Part shown: positions 6,261 to 17,305 of the stretch, one piece after another
How positions within the stretch are numbered: the stretch's first letter is position 1
Layout: each line of letters begins with the position of its first letter
Source of the DNA: Kineobactrum salinum
GTDB lineage: Bacteria; Pseudomonadota; Gammaproteobacteria; Pseudomonadales; Halieaceae
DNA length: 64,000 nt
Assembly: GCF_010669285.1 (NCBI RefSeq)
Contig: NZ_CP048711.1
Coordinates: forward strand, 1-64,000
Direction of reading: 5' to 3'
Notes under the pieces: model-generated
Databases searched by the model: none
What the model was told of the DNA's origin: nothing
Seen by the model: the letters and a program-made list of their open reading frames with translations, nothing else
Position numbers and translations under genes: made by a program

Positions 6261-7846
6261 ATTCGTCAATCAAATTTGTTGCGTTTTTTTTCATTGCGCT
6301 ATTTTTGCCGTCTACTGCTTTAGCTACTGTTTGGATTCATGATGACAATTATTATACGACTTTAAATGCAGCCGGTTCGGCATCATGCAGTGCTAAGGGC
6401 CAAAGCGCCGTCGATTATGACTCAGGACCTCCTAGCTATGTGCGATGCGCTCCTAGTTACAATTGGTATTACGTGGCATCACAAGCCGGTGGATGCCCCG
6501 AAGGAACCGTTGAGAATACTACTACCCACATGTGCGAAGAACCGCCTCCTTTGCCCAGTTGCCAGCCCGGATCGCTCGATTTACATTGTCAAGTTCCGTG
6601 CTCCGCAAACGTATTTCACACCGGCGGATACGTGGGCTATGGCGACACCTGCCCTGGCGATGATCTGCTCGATGATCCCGCGTTAGAGGGATTTGACAGT
6701 TTCGCGTGTATCACTGATGGCGACCCTCATGTGTGTGACCCCGGTGCATCGCAGCACCATCTGCCGGAAAATACAGGTGCAATTAAGGTTGATGGTTCTG
6801 ATAATGAAACGTGTGAAACGTGCAATATAGAAGAATACGGCACGTCTGAGGGGCAGACTGACAGTCTGGGGAATCCTACCGGCGTGACTCATCAGGGCGG
6901 CGGTGGTTCTAGTGGCGGCGGTGGTGGCGGCGAACCTGAAATATTAGTGCCGATCGCGCCACCGAGCGATTGCATAAACTCATTTTTGGCCGGTGTTCAA
7001 ACTGGCGATTGTAATAACATGATCGATATACCGTATGAGGATTTGTCGGGACTCGATCATCGTTGTGATGATGGCTTGCCTTATCCTTGCTCCGCTGAGG
7101 ATTTTGAAAATACCAATTTAATCGAGGCATGCCGCTTAAATCCAACAATGCCCCAGTGTGAAACGACTGACGTTTATGATCTTTGCGCGCATGGTGGTGT
7201 GCCAATGCCGGTTATTGGATGCGATTATAATTTACCAATGGACCCGCCCGAGTGTATCCCACCACAGGTGACTGACCCCGATGGATATTGTGTCACTCCT
7301 GCAAGCGATCCAGTCGTTACACCGACGCCGGAAGCGGTAGAAGAAATCGTAAATCCGCCCGGTGGACAGCCTTCGACACAGCCGCCACCGGTGCAGCAAA
7401 CGGAGACGACGACGACCGAGACATCGCAGACAACAACGACCGATGGCAGCGGGAATACGACAACAACGACAACAACTGTCATCACGACTACTACAGAAGA
7501 AACGACCGACGGCGGGGCAGGGGAGTGCGATCCTACAGCGTCGGATTATCAGGATTGCATTGGCGGCAGTACAACTTACGATGATGCTGCGCCTACTGAT
7601 CTAGACTCTGTTGCGACTGGTTATTATGACAGCCTTTCCGCAGTGCCGTTGGTTGCTGCTGTGAGCGGCGTTAGCTCGGTATTTTCAGGCTCAGGCAATT
7701 GCCCGACACCCAGCTTTTCGGCGTTCGGCCAGACTCACGTTATCGATATGCACTGCATCGTTTTCGATGAAATCGAGGGTCCGTTGTCTGCAATTATGCT
7801 GGTCTTTTTCGCCATCATTGGTATACGTCACGTAGTGAGTGCCTGA
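6257..7846 (+). CDS. pIII-like minor coat/adsorption protein (copy B)
   Basis: Identical to the 529-residue protein at 301-1890: signal peptide, cysteine-rich ectodomain, glycine linker, threonine-rich stretch and C-terminal anchor. The absence of any change in 1,590 bases between copies points to recent duplication or continuous recombination within the array. An adhesin under selection would otherwise be expected to vary. Confidence 0.85.
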   Translation: MNSSIKFVAFFFIALFLPSTALATVWIHDDNYYTTLNAAGSASCSAKGQSAVDYDSGPPSYVRCAPSYNWYYVASQAGGCPEGTVENTTTHMCEEPPPLPSCQPGSLDLHCQVPCSANVFHTGGYVGYGDTCPGDDLLDDPALEGFDSFACITDGDPHVCDPGASQHHLPENTGAIKVDGSDNETCETCNIEEYGTSEGQTDSLGNPTGVTHQGGGGSSGGGGGGEPEILVPIAPPSDCINSFLAGVQTGDCNNMIDIPYEDLSGLDHRCDDGLPYPCSAEDFENTNLIEACRLNPTMPQCETTDVYDLCAHGGVPMPVIGCDYNLPMDPPECIPPQVTDPDGYCVTPASDPVVTPTPEAVEEIVNPPGGQPSTQPPPVQQTETTTTETSQTTTTDGSGNTTTTTTTVITTTTEETTDGGAGECDPTASDYQDCIGGSTTYDDAAPTDLDSVATGYYDSLSAVPLVAAVSGVSSVFSGSGNCPTPSFSAFGQTHVIDMHCIVFDEIEGPLSAIMLVFFAIIGIRHVVSA

Positions 7847-7847
7847 T

Positions 7848-8126
7848 ATGGATTGTAAATATACAGATATCGCCTGCCACTGGGATGGTGCAAAGGAAAC
7901 TCTCAAGGGATGGGGCGCTGAATTTCTACAGTGGCTGCTCGATATCCTTATCACTGTGCTGTCCTATATCCCGGTCCCAGACTGGATGGAAAATGTCGGC
8001 AGCATGAACCTGCCGAGTGGCGTTCTCTGGTTTGCAAGCGCGTTTGAGCTGCAAGCGGGTGCTGCCATCATGGTCAGCGCTTGGACGCTGCGCTTCATCA
8101 TTCGTCGTATTCCCGTTGTTGGATAA
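7848..8126 (+). CDS. pVI-like minor coat protein, DUF2523-type (copy B)
   Basis: Identical second copy of the 92-residue protein at 1892-2170, with the same TAATG overlap into zot. It starts at ATG 7848 (GTG at 7839 is an alternative). Confidence 0.7.
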   Translation: MDCKYTDIACHWDGAKETLKGWGAEFLQWLLDILITVLSYIPVPDWMENVGSMNLPSGVLWFASAFELQAGAAIMVSAWTLRFIIRRIPVVG

Positions 8127-9195
8127 TGGCGATTACTGCTTACAGCGGCCTCCCAGGCTCTGGCAAATCTTATTCCGTAGTTGAGCATGTCATTCTGCCC
8201 GCGCTGCGCGCTGGCAATATCGTGTGGACCAACATCCCGATGGATCCCGATCTAATGGATAGCGAGTTTGGCGGGCTCCTGAAGCAATTCAAAATTTCCG
8301 AGATCGAGGAAAATCAAAACTGGTTTCAGGAAACCTTCACTCCCGGGGCTACTATCGTGATCGATGAAGCGTGGCGACTCTGGCCCGCGGGACTCGCGCT
8401 AACGCAATGCTGGAACAGCACAAGTCGTTCCTTGCTGAACATCGGCATATGGTCTCGGAAGACGGTCGCAGTACTGAAGTTGTCATAGTGACTCAGGATT
8501 TGTCACAGCTCGCGAGTTATCCCCGTTCCCTTGTTGCCTCTACGTATCGCACTACAAAAATGGATATCATCGGCGCGAGCAAGAGTTTCCGCGTCGATGT
8601 GTATGAAGGCGCTGTGACCGGCAACAAGCCACCTGTCAAGCAACGAGTGCGCCAGATTCCCGGCAAATACAAAGCTGACATTTACAAATACTATAAATCT
8701 CAGACCCTGAGTGAGTCAGCGAATCACGGCGATGAATCCCGCACTGATGACCGGATCAACATTTTAAAATCCAAGTGGCTCCGGGTTGGATTCCCTTTCC
8801 TGATCGTGTTTTGCCTCTATATCGTTTATAAGGGCATGTCCGCCCTGGGCAGCTTCTACGGTTCTAGTGACGACATGGCGTCCACTCAGCAGCCGATGCA
8901 GCAGCAGGGCGATGCACCGACCAGGGCACCGCAGCGAGTCCGCCATTGGTTCGACGGCATGAGTATCTCTATCAGCTTCAACATGGGCACCCATCCCCGC
9001 AATATCGTTTACCGGCTCGCGTTTGCCGGTCCCGCTGGCAGCGTCACGATGGGCACCAATGAGCTGTACCGGCTCGGGTACAGCATCGAGCCTATTGATG
9101 CCTGTCTCGTCCGGCTGGTCGGCCACGGTGACTCTCGCTTGGTAATGTGTCCTGGTCCCGACACCGGCAAACGAGATAGCATTTTCGATATCTGA
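8126..9195 (+). pseudogene. zot: Zot-family assembly ATPase (copy B), frameshifted at codon 88
   Basis: Same sequence as the intact zot at 2170-3240, except that a G4 run (2433-2436) reads G3 at 8389-8391. The frame is lost just after the Walker B region and ends at 8488, while the original frame resumes from about 8392 to 9195. If real, this copy makes only a truncated ATPase, leaving copy A to supply function. Since at least fifteen host genes show the same one-base loss in G/C or T runs, a sequencing undercall is more likely than genuine decay. Confidence 0.85.
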
Positions 9196-9229
9196 TTTTT
9201 TGAGCGTAGCGAAAAAAACAGATATTGAA

Positions 9230-9257
9230 TGTGCGCATAATATATATTATGTTAAAT
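9230..9257 (+). other. dif: Chromosomal dif site / right prophage boundary (attR)
   Basis: XerC arm TGTGCGCATAA (9230-9240), 6-base centre TATATA (9241-9246), XerD arm TTATGTTAAAT (9247-9257). Compared from memory with the Escherichia coli dif, 26 of 28 bases match: the XerD arm is identical and the XerC arm differs only at its first base. dif is where XerCD resolve chromosome dimers in the replication terminus, so this locus should be the terminus region. Phage sequence ends exactly in the XerC arm, as expected for integration by host recombinases. Confidence 0.93.
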
Positions 9258-9480
9258 AGTGGATCTGCACACACAGTTATCCACACTGCTACGGGACGAA
9301 TCGATAGCGCTACAGCCGGCCGACAGGATTGGATTTGGACGCGTGGTTTCATGAAGGCAGGCTGCCGCTACAGCTACAGCTGCCGGGCCCGCCCGTGTTC
9401 GCCAACCGTGGGAAGGTACGAACTGGTGTTGGATATACTGTGTTGCGCTGCCTGGTCGGATGGGCGCACTACTTGATTGC

Positions 9481-9528
9481 TGTATCGCCTTTCTGTATCG
9501 CCTTTCTGTATCGCCTTTCTGTATCGCC
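9481..9528. repeat. 13-bp tandem repeat between dif and nhaP2
   Basis: TGTATCGCCTTTC is repeated three times, with a fourth partial copy (TGTATCGCC). The gap 9258-9579 otherwise holds no convincing gene; short ORFs there are low-complexity translations of this repeat. The repeat lies just beyond the 3' end of the minus-strand antiporter gene. Confidence 0.75.
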
Positions 9529-9579
9529 GCGCGCCGCAGCGATGGCCGCTACGAAATATCTGTCCGCTATATTCGTCCG

Positions 9580-11304
9580 TTAATTGAGCTTCAGGCCCAC
9601 AGCCGCGATCCGTTCTCCTTCCAGCTTTTTCACCACGAACTGTACGTCGCCCAGTTTCACACGGTCCCCCACTACCGGTTTTTGGTGGAACTGGCGATTG
9701 ATGAATGCCGCCACAGTGGTGGCTTTCAGGTTTTCAGGAACCTCGAAGAAGTATAGCTGGGCCAGTTCAGCCAGCAGCGCGTCCGGCTTGATCACGAACT
9801 CGCCAAAGAAAGTCGAGGACTCCAGGTAGTCGCGGCTCGCGGAAGGCGCAAACATACGTCCCAGGGTGGTAGTTGAACCGTGGGAGGCCAATACCAGCAC
9901 GTAGTCTTCCGGCAACAGCTTCTGCTCCCGCCAGTCGGTCAGCAGCATGCCCTGCCGCACTATGCCCGCCAGTTGGGCGCCGCCCGACAGGGGCAGGTGG
10001 CGGCCCCGCATGCCTATCGCGGAGCTGCCCTGCACCGCCTGGTAGACCAGCAGTTCTTTTTCCTGGTCATCAGGAATTTTCAGCATCAGATGTTCCGGCT
10101 CTTCCAGCGCAGGCGGTACCTCCAGCCGTAGCCAGCGCGCCACCGGAGCTATAGTCCAGCCCTGTAGCAGCAGGGATATCAGCACCACGAAAAAGGCCAG
10201 CTCAAAGTAGGTCTCGGACAGCTCCAGGCCGGCAAGCGACGGAAATAGAGCCAGAATAATAGGCACTGCTCCACGCAGGCCACACCAACTGATAAACAAC
10301 TGCTCGCGCCAGGGGAAGTGAAAGGGCAGCAGTGACAGCCAGACGGCCGCGGGGCGTGCAATCAATATAAGGGTCAAAGCGATGCTGATGGCTGGCAGAA
10401 AAATAGCCAGCAAATGGCTGGGATTGATCAGCAGGCCCAGCATCAGGAACATGCCGATCTGGCTCAGCCACGCCATGCCGTCCTGAAAGCGGTGAATGTC
10501 CTTGGCATAGGGCAGCGAGGTGTTGCCCAGCATGGCGCCTACCAGGTAGATTGCGAGGAAGCCACTGCCTCCCCACAGGTTGGTGAGACCAAACACGCTC
10601 ATGCCGCCGGCAAGCGCCATCAGTGGATACAGCGATACCGGCAGTGGCAGGCGGCGCAGCAATACTGCGAGACCGTAGCCGCCGGCGGCACCGATGGCGA
10701 GTCCCAGCCCCATTTGCCGGACGAAGTCCGCGATAACTCCCCATCCTGGCGCACTCCCGCCCGCGGCCAGCAACTCTACCAATGTGATCGTAAGAAAGAT
10801 GGCCATGGGATCATTGCTGCCGGATTCTATTTCCAGCGTGGCGCCGGTGCGCTGCTTCAGCTGCAGACCTGCCGCCCGCAACAGGCCGAATACCGCGGCG
10901 GCGTCGGTAGAGCCAACGATCGCGCCGATCAGCAATGACTCCAACCACGGCAGGCCCAGAATCCAGTGGGCAGCCGTGCCGGTGATGCCTGCAGTAATCA
11001 ATACTCCCAGGGTAGCCAGCGACAGCGCAGGACTGAGGCTGACCCGGAAGGTGTCCCGGCGGGCGCCCATGCCACCGTCAAGAATGATGATTGCCAAGGC
11101 AACGCTTCCGAGCATGAAAGCCAGGCCGGTATCGTCAAAGCTGATTTTCCCCAGGCCGTCCTCACCTGCCAGCATGCCCAGCACCAGAAAGACCAGCAGC
11201 AATGGAGCCCCGACGCGCCGCGACAACACACTGGCCACCACGCACAGCAGGGTCAGCGCTGCACCCCAGAAAATCATCTGACTGGTAAATTCAATCGGCA
11301 TCAT
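9580..11304 (-). CDS. nhaP2: K+/H+ antiporter, NhaP2/CvrA-type (CPA1)
   Basis: The 574-residue inner-membrane protein exchanges monovalent cations for protons. About twelve membrane segments fill residues 1-390, with the CPA1 motifs GSTDAAAVFGLL and ESGSNDP, the latter carrying the conserved transport aspartate. A cytoplasmic TrkA-C/RCK-type domain follows (GMRGRHLPLSGGAQLAGIVR), then a C-terminal CorC-like domain. This domain order and length match NhaP2 (CvrA) of Vibrio and E. coli, which favour K+. It is monocistronic next to dif. The start is MM at 11304; the second ATG is equally possible. Confidence 0.9.
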   Translation of the reverse strand: MMPIEFTSQMIFWGAALTLLCVVASVLSRRVGAPLLLVFLVLGMLAGEDGLGKISFDDTGLAFMLGSVALAIIILDGGMGARRDTFRVSLSPALSLATLGVLITAGITGTAAHWILGLPWLESLLIGAIVGSTDAAAVFGLLRAAGLQLKQRTGATLEIESGSNDPMAIFLTITLVELLAAGGSAPGWGVIADFVRQMGLGLAIGAAGGYGLAVLLRRLPLPVSLYPLMALAGGMSVFGLTNLWGGSGFLAIYLVGAMLGNTSLPYAKDIHRFQDGMAWLSQIGMFLMLGLLINPSHLLAIFLPAISIALTLILIARPAAVWLSLLPFHFPWREQLFISWCGLRGAVPIILALFPSLAGLELSETYFELAFFVVLISLLLQGWTIAPVARWLRLEVPPALEEPEHLMLKIPDDQEKELLVYQAVQGSSAIGMRGRHLPLSGGAQLAGIVRQGMLLTDWREQKLLPEDYVLVLASHGSTTTLGRMFAPSASRDYLESSTFFGEFVIKPDALLAELAQLYFFEVPENLKATTVAAFINRQFHQKPVVGDRVKLGDVQFVVKKLEGERIAAVGLKLN

Positions 11305-11394
11305 GCTGTGGGGCGCCCCGCCTCAAAATCATGTGTACTTTATACCACGCCGATACCCTGGCGGCATCTCGCAGGTCGTTCAAAAGCGGTTATA

Positions 11395-11455
11395 ATTACA
11401 GAATATTATCAATAATATCAATTATATATATTTAATATTTAAAGTATTTTATGGA
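11395..11455. promoter_or_regulatory. AT-rich intergenic island with short palindrome
   Basis: Within GC-rich DNA, a block of about 60 bases is almost pure A/T. It contains the perfect inverted repeat ATATTAT/ATAATAT (11403-11418). It lies between the divergent nhaP2 and prc genes and could be a promoter or nucleoid-protein site. The remaining part of the 595-base gap (to 11899) holds only ORFs without protein-like character, and I see no gene there. Confidence 0.4.
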
Positions 11456-11899
11456 AAGGTTTTGGTGGCTGGTTCCAGTGCAGTACGCCTGTGGCGGGAG
11501 AGCTGCCGCACATCACCCCGAGCAGACATGGCCCCCGCCCGACAGAAACCCGGTCGTGCGGGACACTTCGGTGGGCGCCAGTAGAGGGAACGCGGCTTGC
11601 CTTTTGAGGTCAGAATTACGACCGCCGGCAAGCGCTATGGATCGCATGCTGGCCGAGGCTGTCATTCATTGGCGGCCTCATCCAATTGGTGCAAAGGCCA
11701 GGGATCGGTAGAAGTCCGGATAGCAGGCGCCCCGTGGCCAGGCACCTTGATCCCGACCACCATGCGCGCCACCGGCTGGACTGCAGGTGCCGGGCCAATG
11801 GGTAACGACCTTGCAACGAGAACCGGCCTGCAAGTATCTGTATTCTGCGTTTGCTTGGCGGCGGCACGGGGTTACACTACGGGAGTAACAGTTGTGGAG

Positions 11900-14035
11900 A
11901 TGATGAACTTGATCAGACAGACACCAAGAGCGGCACAGCAATGGTTGTTGTGTGGCGTACTGGGGCTCGCGTTGCTGGCCGCACCTTCCCTCCCCGCCTG
12001 GAGTGCGATCGAGTACAGTGACAGCCAGCGCGAGACCATCGTCGAATTGATTGAACAGCTTGAGGAGCGCCACTACGCCAAGCTCAAGTATGACGACGAG
12101 CTGTCCTCACTGCATCTGGACAACTACATCAAAAGCCTCGATGGCGGCAAGATGTTCTTCACCCGCGCCGATCTCGAGGATTTCGAACGCTTTCGCAACA
12201 GCATGGATGAGGAACTGCACGCCGGTCACCTGGAGGCCGGCTTTTCGATATTTGACCGCTTTCAACAGCGGCTGGAACACCGGCTGGAAACGCTGGTCGA
12301 CAACCTTCCCGAGCTGGTTGCGAAAATGGATTTCACCATCGACGAGGAGTATGTACTGGATCCGGAAGACCGTCCCTGGGCTCGGAATGAGGCCGAGCTT
12401 GATGATCGCTGGCGGCGGCACCTGAAGAATCAGGTCCTGAGCCTGCGCCTGACCGAGAAGGACGATGCCGAGATCGTGCCGACCCTGACCAAGCGCTATC
12501 GCAATCAGCTCAAACGTGTGCGTCAATACAACAATCAGGATGTATTTCAGATCTACGCCAATGCGTTGACCGAGCTGTACGACCCTCACACCAATTACCT
12601 GTCACCGCGGCGCTCGGAAAACTTCAACATCAACATGAGTCTGTCGCTTGAGGGTATTGGCGCGGTACTGCAGCTGGAAGACGAGTATACCAAGGTGGCC
12701 CGGCTGGTCCCCGCGGGTCCCGCTGACAAGCAGGGCGAACTGCGGCCCTCCGACCGTATCATTGCGGTGGCCCAGGGCGAGGACGGCGAATTCGAGGACG
12801 TGATCGGCTGGCGCCTGGATGAAGTGGTAGAGCTGATTCGCGGCCCCAAGGGTTCCACCGTACGCCTGCAGGTCATTCCCTCCAAGGCTCCGGCTACCGA
12901 TGCGCGCAAGGAAATTACCATCGTCCGCAACCAGGTCAAGCTGGAGGAGCAATCCGCGCAGAAGGAGGTACTGGAAATACCGGTGGCCGGGGGAGAGACG
13001 ATGAAGGTCGGGGTAATCGACATTCCCGCCTTCTACATTGATTTCGAGGCGATGCGCCGGGGTGAGGACGATTACAAAAGTACCACTCGCGACGTCAAGG
13101 TGCTGCTGGACCAATTGCGGGCCGAGGATGTCGACGGTATTGTGATCGACCTGCGTCACAATGGTGGCGGATCCCTGCAGGAAGCCAATGAACTGACCGG
13201 CCTTTTCATCGAGTACGGCCCGACGGTACAGATCCGGCATTCCTCTCGCCGGGTGTGGCGCGACGGCAAGCGGCTGCGCAGTCCCTACTACGAAGGACCA
13301 CTGGTCGTGCTGATCAACCGGCTCAGTGCTTCTGCGTCAGAGATTTTTGCCGGTGCGATTCAGGATTACCAGCGCGGCATCATCGTCGGTGACCGCTCCT
13401 TCGGCAAGGGTACCGTGCAGACCATGGTGCCGCTGACCGAGGGCCAGCTCAAGCTCACCGAGTCGAAGTTCTACCGTATCTCCGGCGACAGCACCCAGCA
13501 TCGCGGCGTGGTGCCGGATGTGGTGTTCCCGTCCCTGTTCGACCCGGAACAAATTGGCGAAAGCGCCCTGGATCATGCCCTCAGTTGGGATCAGATCAAT
13601 CCGGTACGCCACCGCCGCTATGGCGATATTTCCTCGGTCATTCCGGAAGTGACCAAACTGTTCCAGTCGCGTGCCGACACCAATCCGGATTTCGTCTATC
13701 TGGAGGACCAGGTCGGCCTCGCCGAGGAGGCGCGGGCCATCAAGCGCGTGTCGCTGAATGAAGCAACCCGGCTTGAAATGCGCGATGAGCAGGAGCAAAG
13801 AGCCCTGGCCATCGAAAACCGGCGCCGCGCCGCACGGGGCGAAGAGTTGCTGACTGCGCTCGAAGACGAGTTCGTGGACGAGGACGAGGAACTGGACGAG
13901 GACAGCACGAACGACAGTGACGACGACCGTCCCGATGTGCTGTTGAGCGAGGCGGGCAACATTCTGGTGGATGCCCTGCTGTTGCGTCAGCAACGTTACG
14001 CGCAACATATCCCGCTGGACAAAGGTGACGACTGA
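11900..14035 (+). CDS. prc: Periplasmic tail-specific (C-terminal processing) protease Prc
   Basis: The 711-residue protease (E. coli Prc about 680) has a signal peptide (MMNLIRQTPRAAQQWLLC..., cleavage near PAWSA). A helical N-terminal domain and a PDZ domain (SLEGIGAVLQLEDEYTKVARLVP) follow. The S41 core has the nucleophile in RLSASASEIFAG and the general-base lysine in RSFGKGTVQ. A DUF3340-type C-terminal region ends in a very acidic stretch (EDEFVDEDEELDEDS). It degrades or trims periplasmic proteins from their C-termini. The frame is open 101 codons upstream, but the signal peptide places the start at 11900 after GTGGAG. Confidence 0.92.
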   Translation: MMNLIRQTPRAAQQWLLCGVLGLALLAAPSLPAWSAIEYSDSQRETIVELIEQLEERHYAKLKYDDELSSLHLDNYIKSLDGGKMFFTRADLEDFERFRNSMDEELHAGHLEAGFSIFDRFQQRLEHRLETLVDNLPELVAKMDFTIDEEYVLDPEDRPWARNEAELDDRWRRHLKNQVLSLRLTEKDDAEIVPTLTKRYRNQLKRVRQYNNQDVFQIYANALTELYDPHTNYLSPRRSENFNINMSLSLEGIGAVLQLEDEYTKVARLVPAGPADKQGELRPSDRIIAVAQGEDGEFEDVIGWRLDEVVELIRGPKGSTVRLQVIPSKAPATDARKEITIVRNQVKLEEQSAQKEVLEIPVAGGETMKVGVIDIPAFYIDFEAMRRGEDDYKSTTRDVKVLLDQLRAEDVDGIVIDLRHNGGGSLQEANELTGLFIEYGPTVQIRHSSRRVWRDGKRLRSPYYEGPLVVLINRLSASASEIFAGAIQDYQRGIIVGDRSFGKGTVQTMVPLTEGQLKLTESKFYRISGDSTQHRGVVPDVVFPSLFDPEQIGESALDHALSWDQINPVRHRRYGDISSVIPEVTKLFQSRADTNPDFVYLEDQVGLAEEARAIKRVSLNEATRLEMRDEQEQRALAIENRRRAARGEELLTALEDEFVDEDEELDEDSTNDSDDDRPDVLLSEAGNILVDALLLRQQRYAQHIPLDKGDD

Positions 14036-14468
14036 GTCCGGTTGCTCCGCGGTTGTTGCGTCGCCGGATTCAGCGCTGAACATTGCCCGATACCGGCTGG
14101 CGGCTGTGCTCGCGTTTGCGGCGACCGCCGTTCTGTTGCTGCTGCCAGGTCCCGTGCTGAGCGCGGCCGGCAGCTGGCTGGCGCCATGGTGGCCACTGCC
14201 CTCCCCTCAGGAACCGTCTTTCGCCCTGCCCCTGGACAAACTGGTACATGCCGGTCTCTTCGCGCTGTGCGGCCTGCTGGTTCTGCGCGGCTGGCTGACC
14301 AGCAACGGTCACTGGCTACGGTTCTTCCTGCTGTTGTTCCTGTTCGCCATCCTCACGGAGGCGGCGCAATACCCGATCCCCGGCCGCCACGCCGATTTTG
14401 CCGATCTGCTGGCCGACCTGGCGGGAGCGGCTGCAGGGATCTGGTGGGGCTTGCGCCCCCTGCGCTGA
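14025..14468 (+). CDS. VanZ-like family membrane protein
   Basis: About 147 residues if it starts at the GTG overlapping the prc stop (14025). Four membrane segments are visible: LAAVLAFAATAVLLLL; the segment around LDKLVHAGLFALCGLLVLR; FFLLLFLFAILTEAAQ; and the last at LLADLAGAAAGIWWGL. The motifs HAGLFALCG, LTEAAQYP and GRHADFADLLADLAG are typical of VanZ-like proteins, whose role outside glycopeptide resistance is unknown. The overlap with prc suggests co-transcription. The start is uncertain. Confidence 0.75.
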   Translation: MTTESGCSAVVASPDSALNIARYRLAAVLAFAATAVLLLLPGPVLSAAGSWLAPWWPLPSPQEPSFALPLDKLVHAGLFALCGLLVLRGWLTSNGHWLRFFLLLFLFAILTEAAQYPIPGRHADFADLLADLAGAAAGIWWGLRPLR

Positions 14469-14473
14469 ACCTG

Positions 14474-15877
14474 TCAGTTGGCGCCGCCAAACCACTGCAG
14501 TTCGCGTTGCAGTTGTACGACCCTGCCGACAATGATCAGGGTCGGCGCCTGGGGCTGGGCATGCGCCACGATTTCGCTGATCGTTGCCAGGGTGCCGGTC
14601 AGGACCCTCTGCTCCGGCAGCGTTGCCCGCTCGATCAGGGCTACCGGTGTGTCCGGCGCGCGCCCGTGGGCCTGCAACTGGCGGCAGATTTCCGCCAGGC
14701 CCACCAGCCCCATATAGAACACCAGGGTCTCGGCGGGAGAGGCAAACGCAGCCCAGTCGTGATCCACCCGGTCCCCCTTCAGATAACCGGCGACAAAGCG
14801 CACTGACTGGGCATGATCGCGGTGGGTCAGTGGAATGCCGCTGTAGCAGGCGGCACCACTGGCTGCGGTAATGCCCGGTACGACCTGAAACGGTATCCGG
14901 TGGCCGGCCAGCAACTCGATTTCCTCCCCGCCGCGGCCAAAGATAAACGGATCGCCGCCCTTCAGGCGTGCCACCCGCCTGCCCTGCCGCGCCAGGTCCA
15001 CCAGCAGCTGATTGAGGGCCGGTTGGGGCATGCTGTGGTCTGCGCGGCGCTTGCCCACATAGATCCGCTGCGCATCGCGGCGCGCCATCTCGACAATGGC
15101 GGGATTCACAAGCCGGTCGTACAGCACCACATCCGCGGTCTGCAGCAGGCGAAGTGCCTTGAAGGTCATCAAGTCGGGGTCGCCGGGGCCCGCGCCGATC
15201 AGGAATACTTCACCTGTCGCCAGGGCATCCGGGTTCTGCTGCTGATCCGCCAGCAGGGTATGGAAGGCCTGCTCGGCCTCGGCCTCGCGTCCGTTCAGCA
15301 CCTTGCTGGCAATGGGGCCATCGAGCACCTGCTCCCAGAAACGTCTGCGCAGTTCCACCTCCGGCAACGCAGTCGCAACCGCCGCCCGCAGGCGTCCGGC
15401 AAAGCGGGCGAGCTGACCGTAGGCTGCCGGTACCATGGTCTCGATCTGGCGCCGCAACCGGCGTGCCAGCACCGGGCTGGCGCCGCCACTGCCAATCGCG
15501 ATGACCAGTGGTGAGCGATCGATGATGGCCGGAAACAGAAAGCTGCACAGTTGCGGGGAGTCGACCACATTGACGGGGATATTGAGGGTATTGGCGTCCC
15601 GCGATATCGCGGCGTTGACCTCGTACTCCGGCGTCGCCGCGACGACCAGTCTGGCCCCCTGCAGCTGCCCGGGCCCGGTATAGCGGGATTGCTGCCACCT
15701 GCAGGGGGCGCTGTCATCGAGCAGGAGAGCCAGTTCATCGGTCAGTTCGGGGGCAATGACAGTCAGCGTGGCACCGGCACTGGTCAGCAGGCGCGCCTTG
15801 CGGGTGGCGACCTGCCCGCCTCCCACCAGCACCACCGGGGCATCGACCAATTTGTGAAACAGGGGCAGGGTTTCCAT
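14474..15877 (-). CDS. cysG: Siroheme synthase CysG (trifunctional)
   Basis: This 467-residue enzyme makes siroheme from uroporphyrinogen III. The N-terminal NAD-binding dehydrogenase/ferrochelatase domain has [13 protein letters not shown] near residue 20 and the dimerisation part around [13 protein letters not shown]. The C-terminal SAM-dependent uroporphyrinogen methyltransferase begins at [15 protein letters not shown] (about 222), with the [15 protein letters not shown] motif. Length and order equal E. coli CysG (457). Siroheme serves sulfite and nitrite reductases; CysB, which controls sulfur assimilation, is also in this window. It is the first member of the conserved cysG-serS-rarA-lolA-ftsK block. 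Confidence 0.95.
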   Translation of the reverse strand: METLPLFHKLVDAPVVLVGGGQVATRKARLLTSAGATLTVIAPELTDELALLLDDSAPCRWQQSRYTGPGQLQGARLVVAATPEYEVNAAISRDANTLNIPVNVVDSPQLCSFLFPAIIDRSPLVIAIGSGGASPVLARRLRRQIETMVPAAYGQLARFAGRLRAAVATALPEVELRRRFWEQVLDGPIASKVLNGREAEAEQAFHTLLADQQQNPDALATGEVFLIGAGPGDPDLMTFKALRLLQTADVVLYDRLVNPAIVEMARRDAQRIYVGKRRADHSMPQPALNQLLVDLARQGRRVARLKGGDPFIFGRGGEEIELLAGHRIPFQVVPGITAASGAACYSGIPLTHRDHAQSVRFVAGYLKGDRVDHDWAAFASPAETLVFYMGLVGLAEICRQLQAHGRAPDTPVALIERATLPEQRVLTGTLATISEIVAHAQPQAPTLIIVGRVVQLQRELQWFGGAN

Positions 15878-15979
15878 AGATTAAAAGTCAGTGCCTGGGT
15901 TCAGGTGCCATTCTACCGGGTGCCGGCCCACTAGTCGTGTTGCTCATGCTGCTGTCGTCGAGCGCCGTCGTCGTGATGG

Positions 15980-17271
<1,292 letters not shown>

Positions 17272-17305
17272 GAATCTTTTTCCTGTTAATGTACTTGGTG
17301 AGGTT

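Larger units (their letters stand above)
1..9257 (+). mobile_element. Tandem filamentous (inovirus) prophage array, left end outside window
   Basis: Positions 1-3285 repeat at 5956-9240 almost base for base (unit about 5,955 bp). The gene set is that of a filamentous phage: small coat protein, pIII-like adhesin, pVI-like protein, Zot ATPase, gene II/X-type Rep and ssDNA-binding protein. The right end is a host dif site at 9230-9257. The window opens inside one copy, so the array holds more than the one and a half copies seen. I found only two differences between the copies, both one-base homopolymer changes (C4/C5 near 192 and 6147; G4/G3 at 2433 and 8389). No integrase is present, as expected for a phage that borrows host XerCD. 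Confidence 0.95.

Noticed and set aside
9225-9756. Short overlapping plus-strand frames right of dif
   Set aside because: They run through dif and the 13-bp tandem repeat and into the antisense of nhaP2; no protein-like composition or start signals.
11451-11711. 86-codon frame upstream of prc
   Set aside because: Composition unlike a protein, no family resemblance, and overlapped by equally open frames on both strands.
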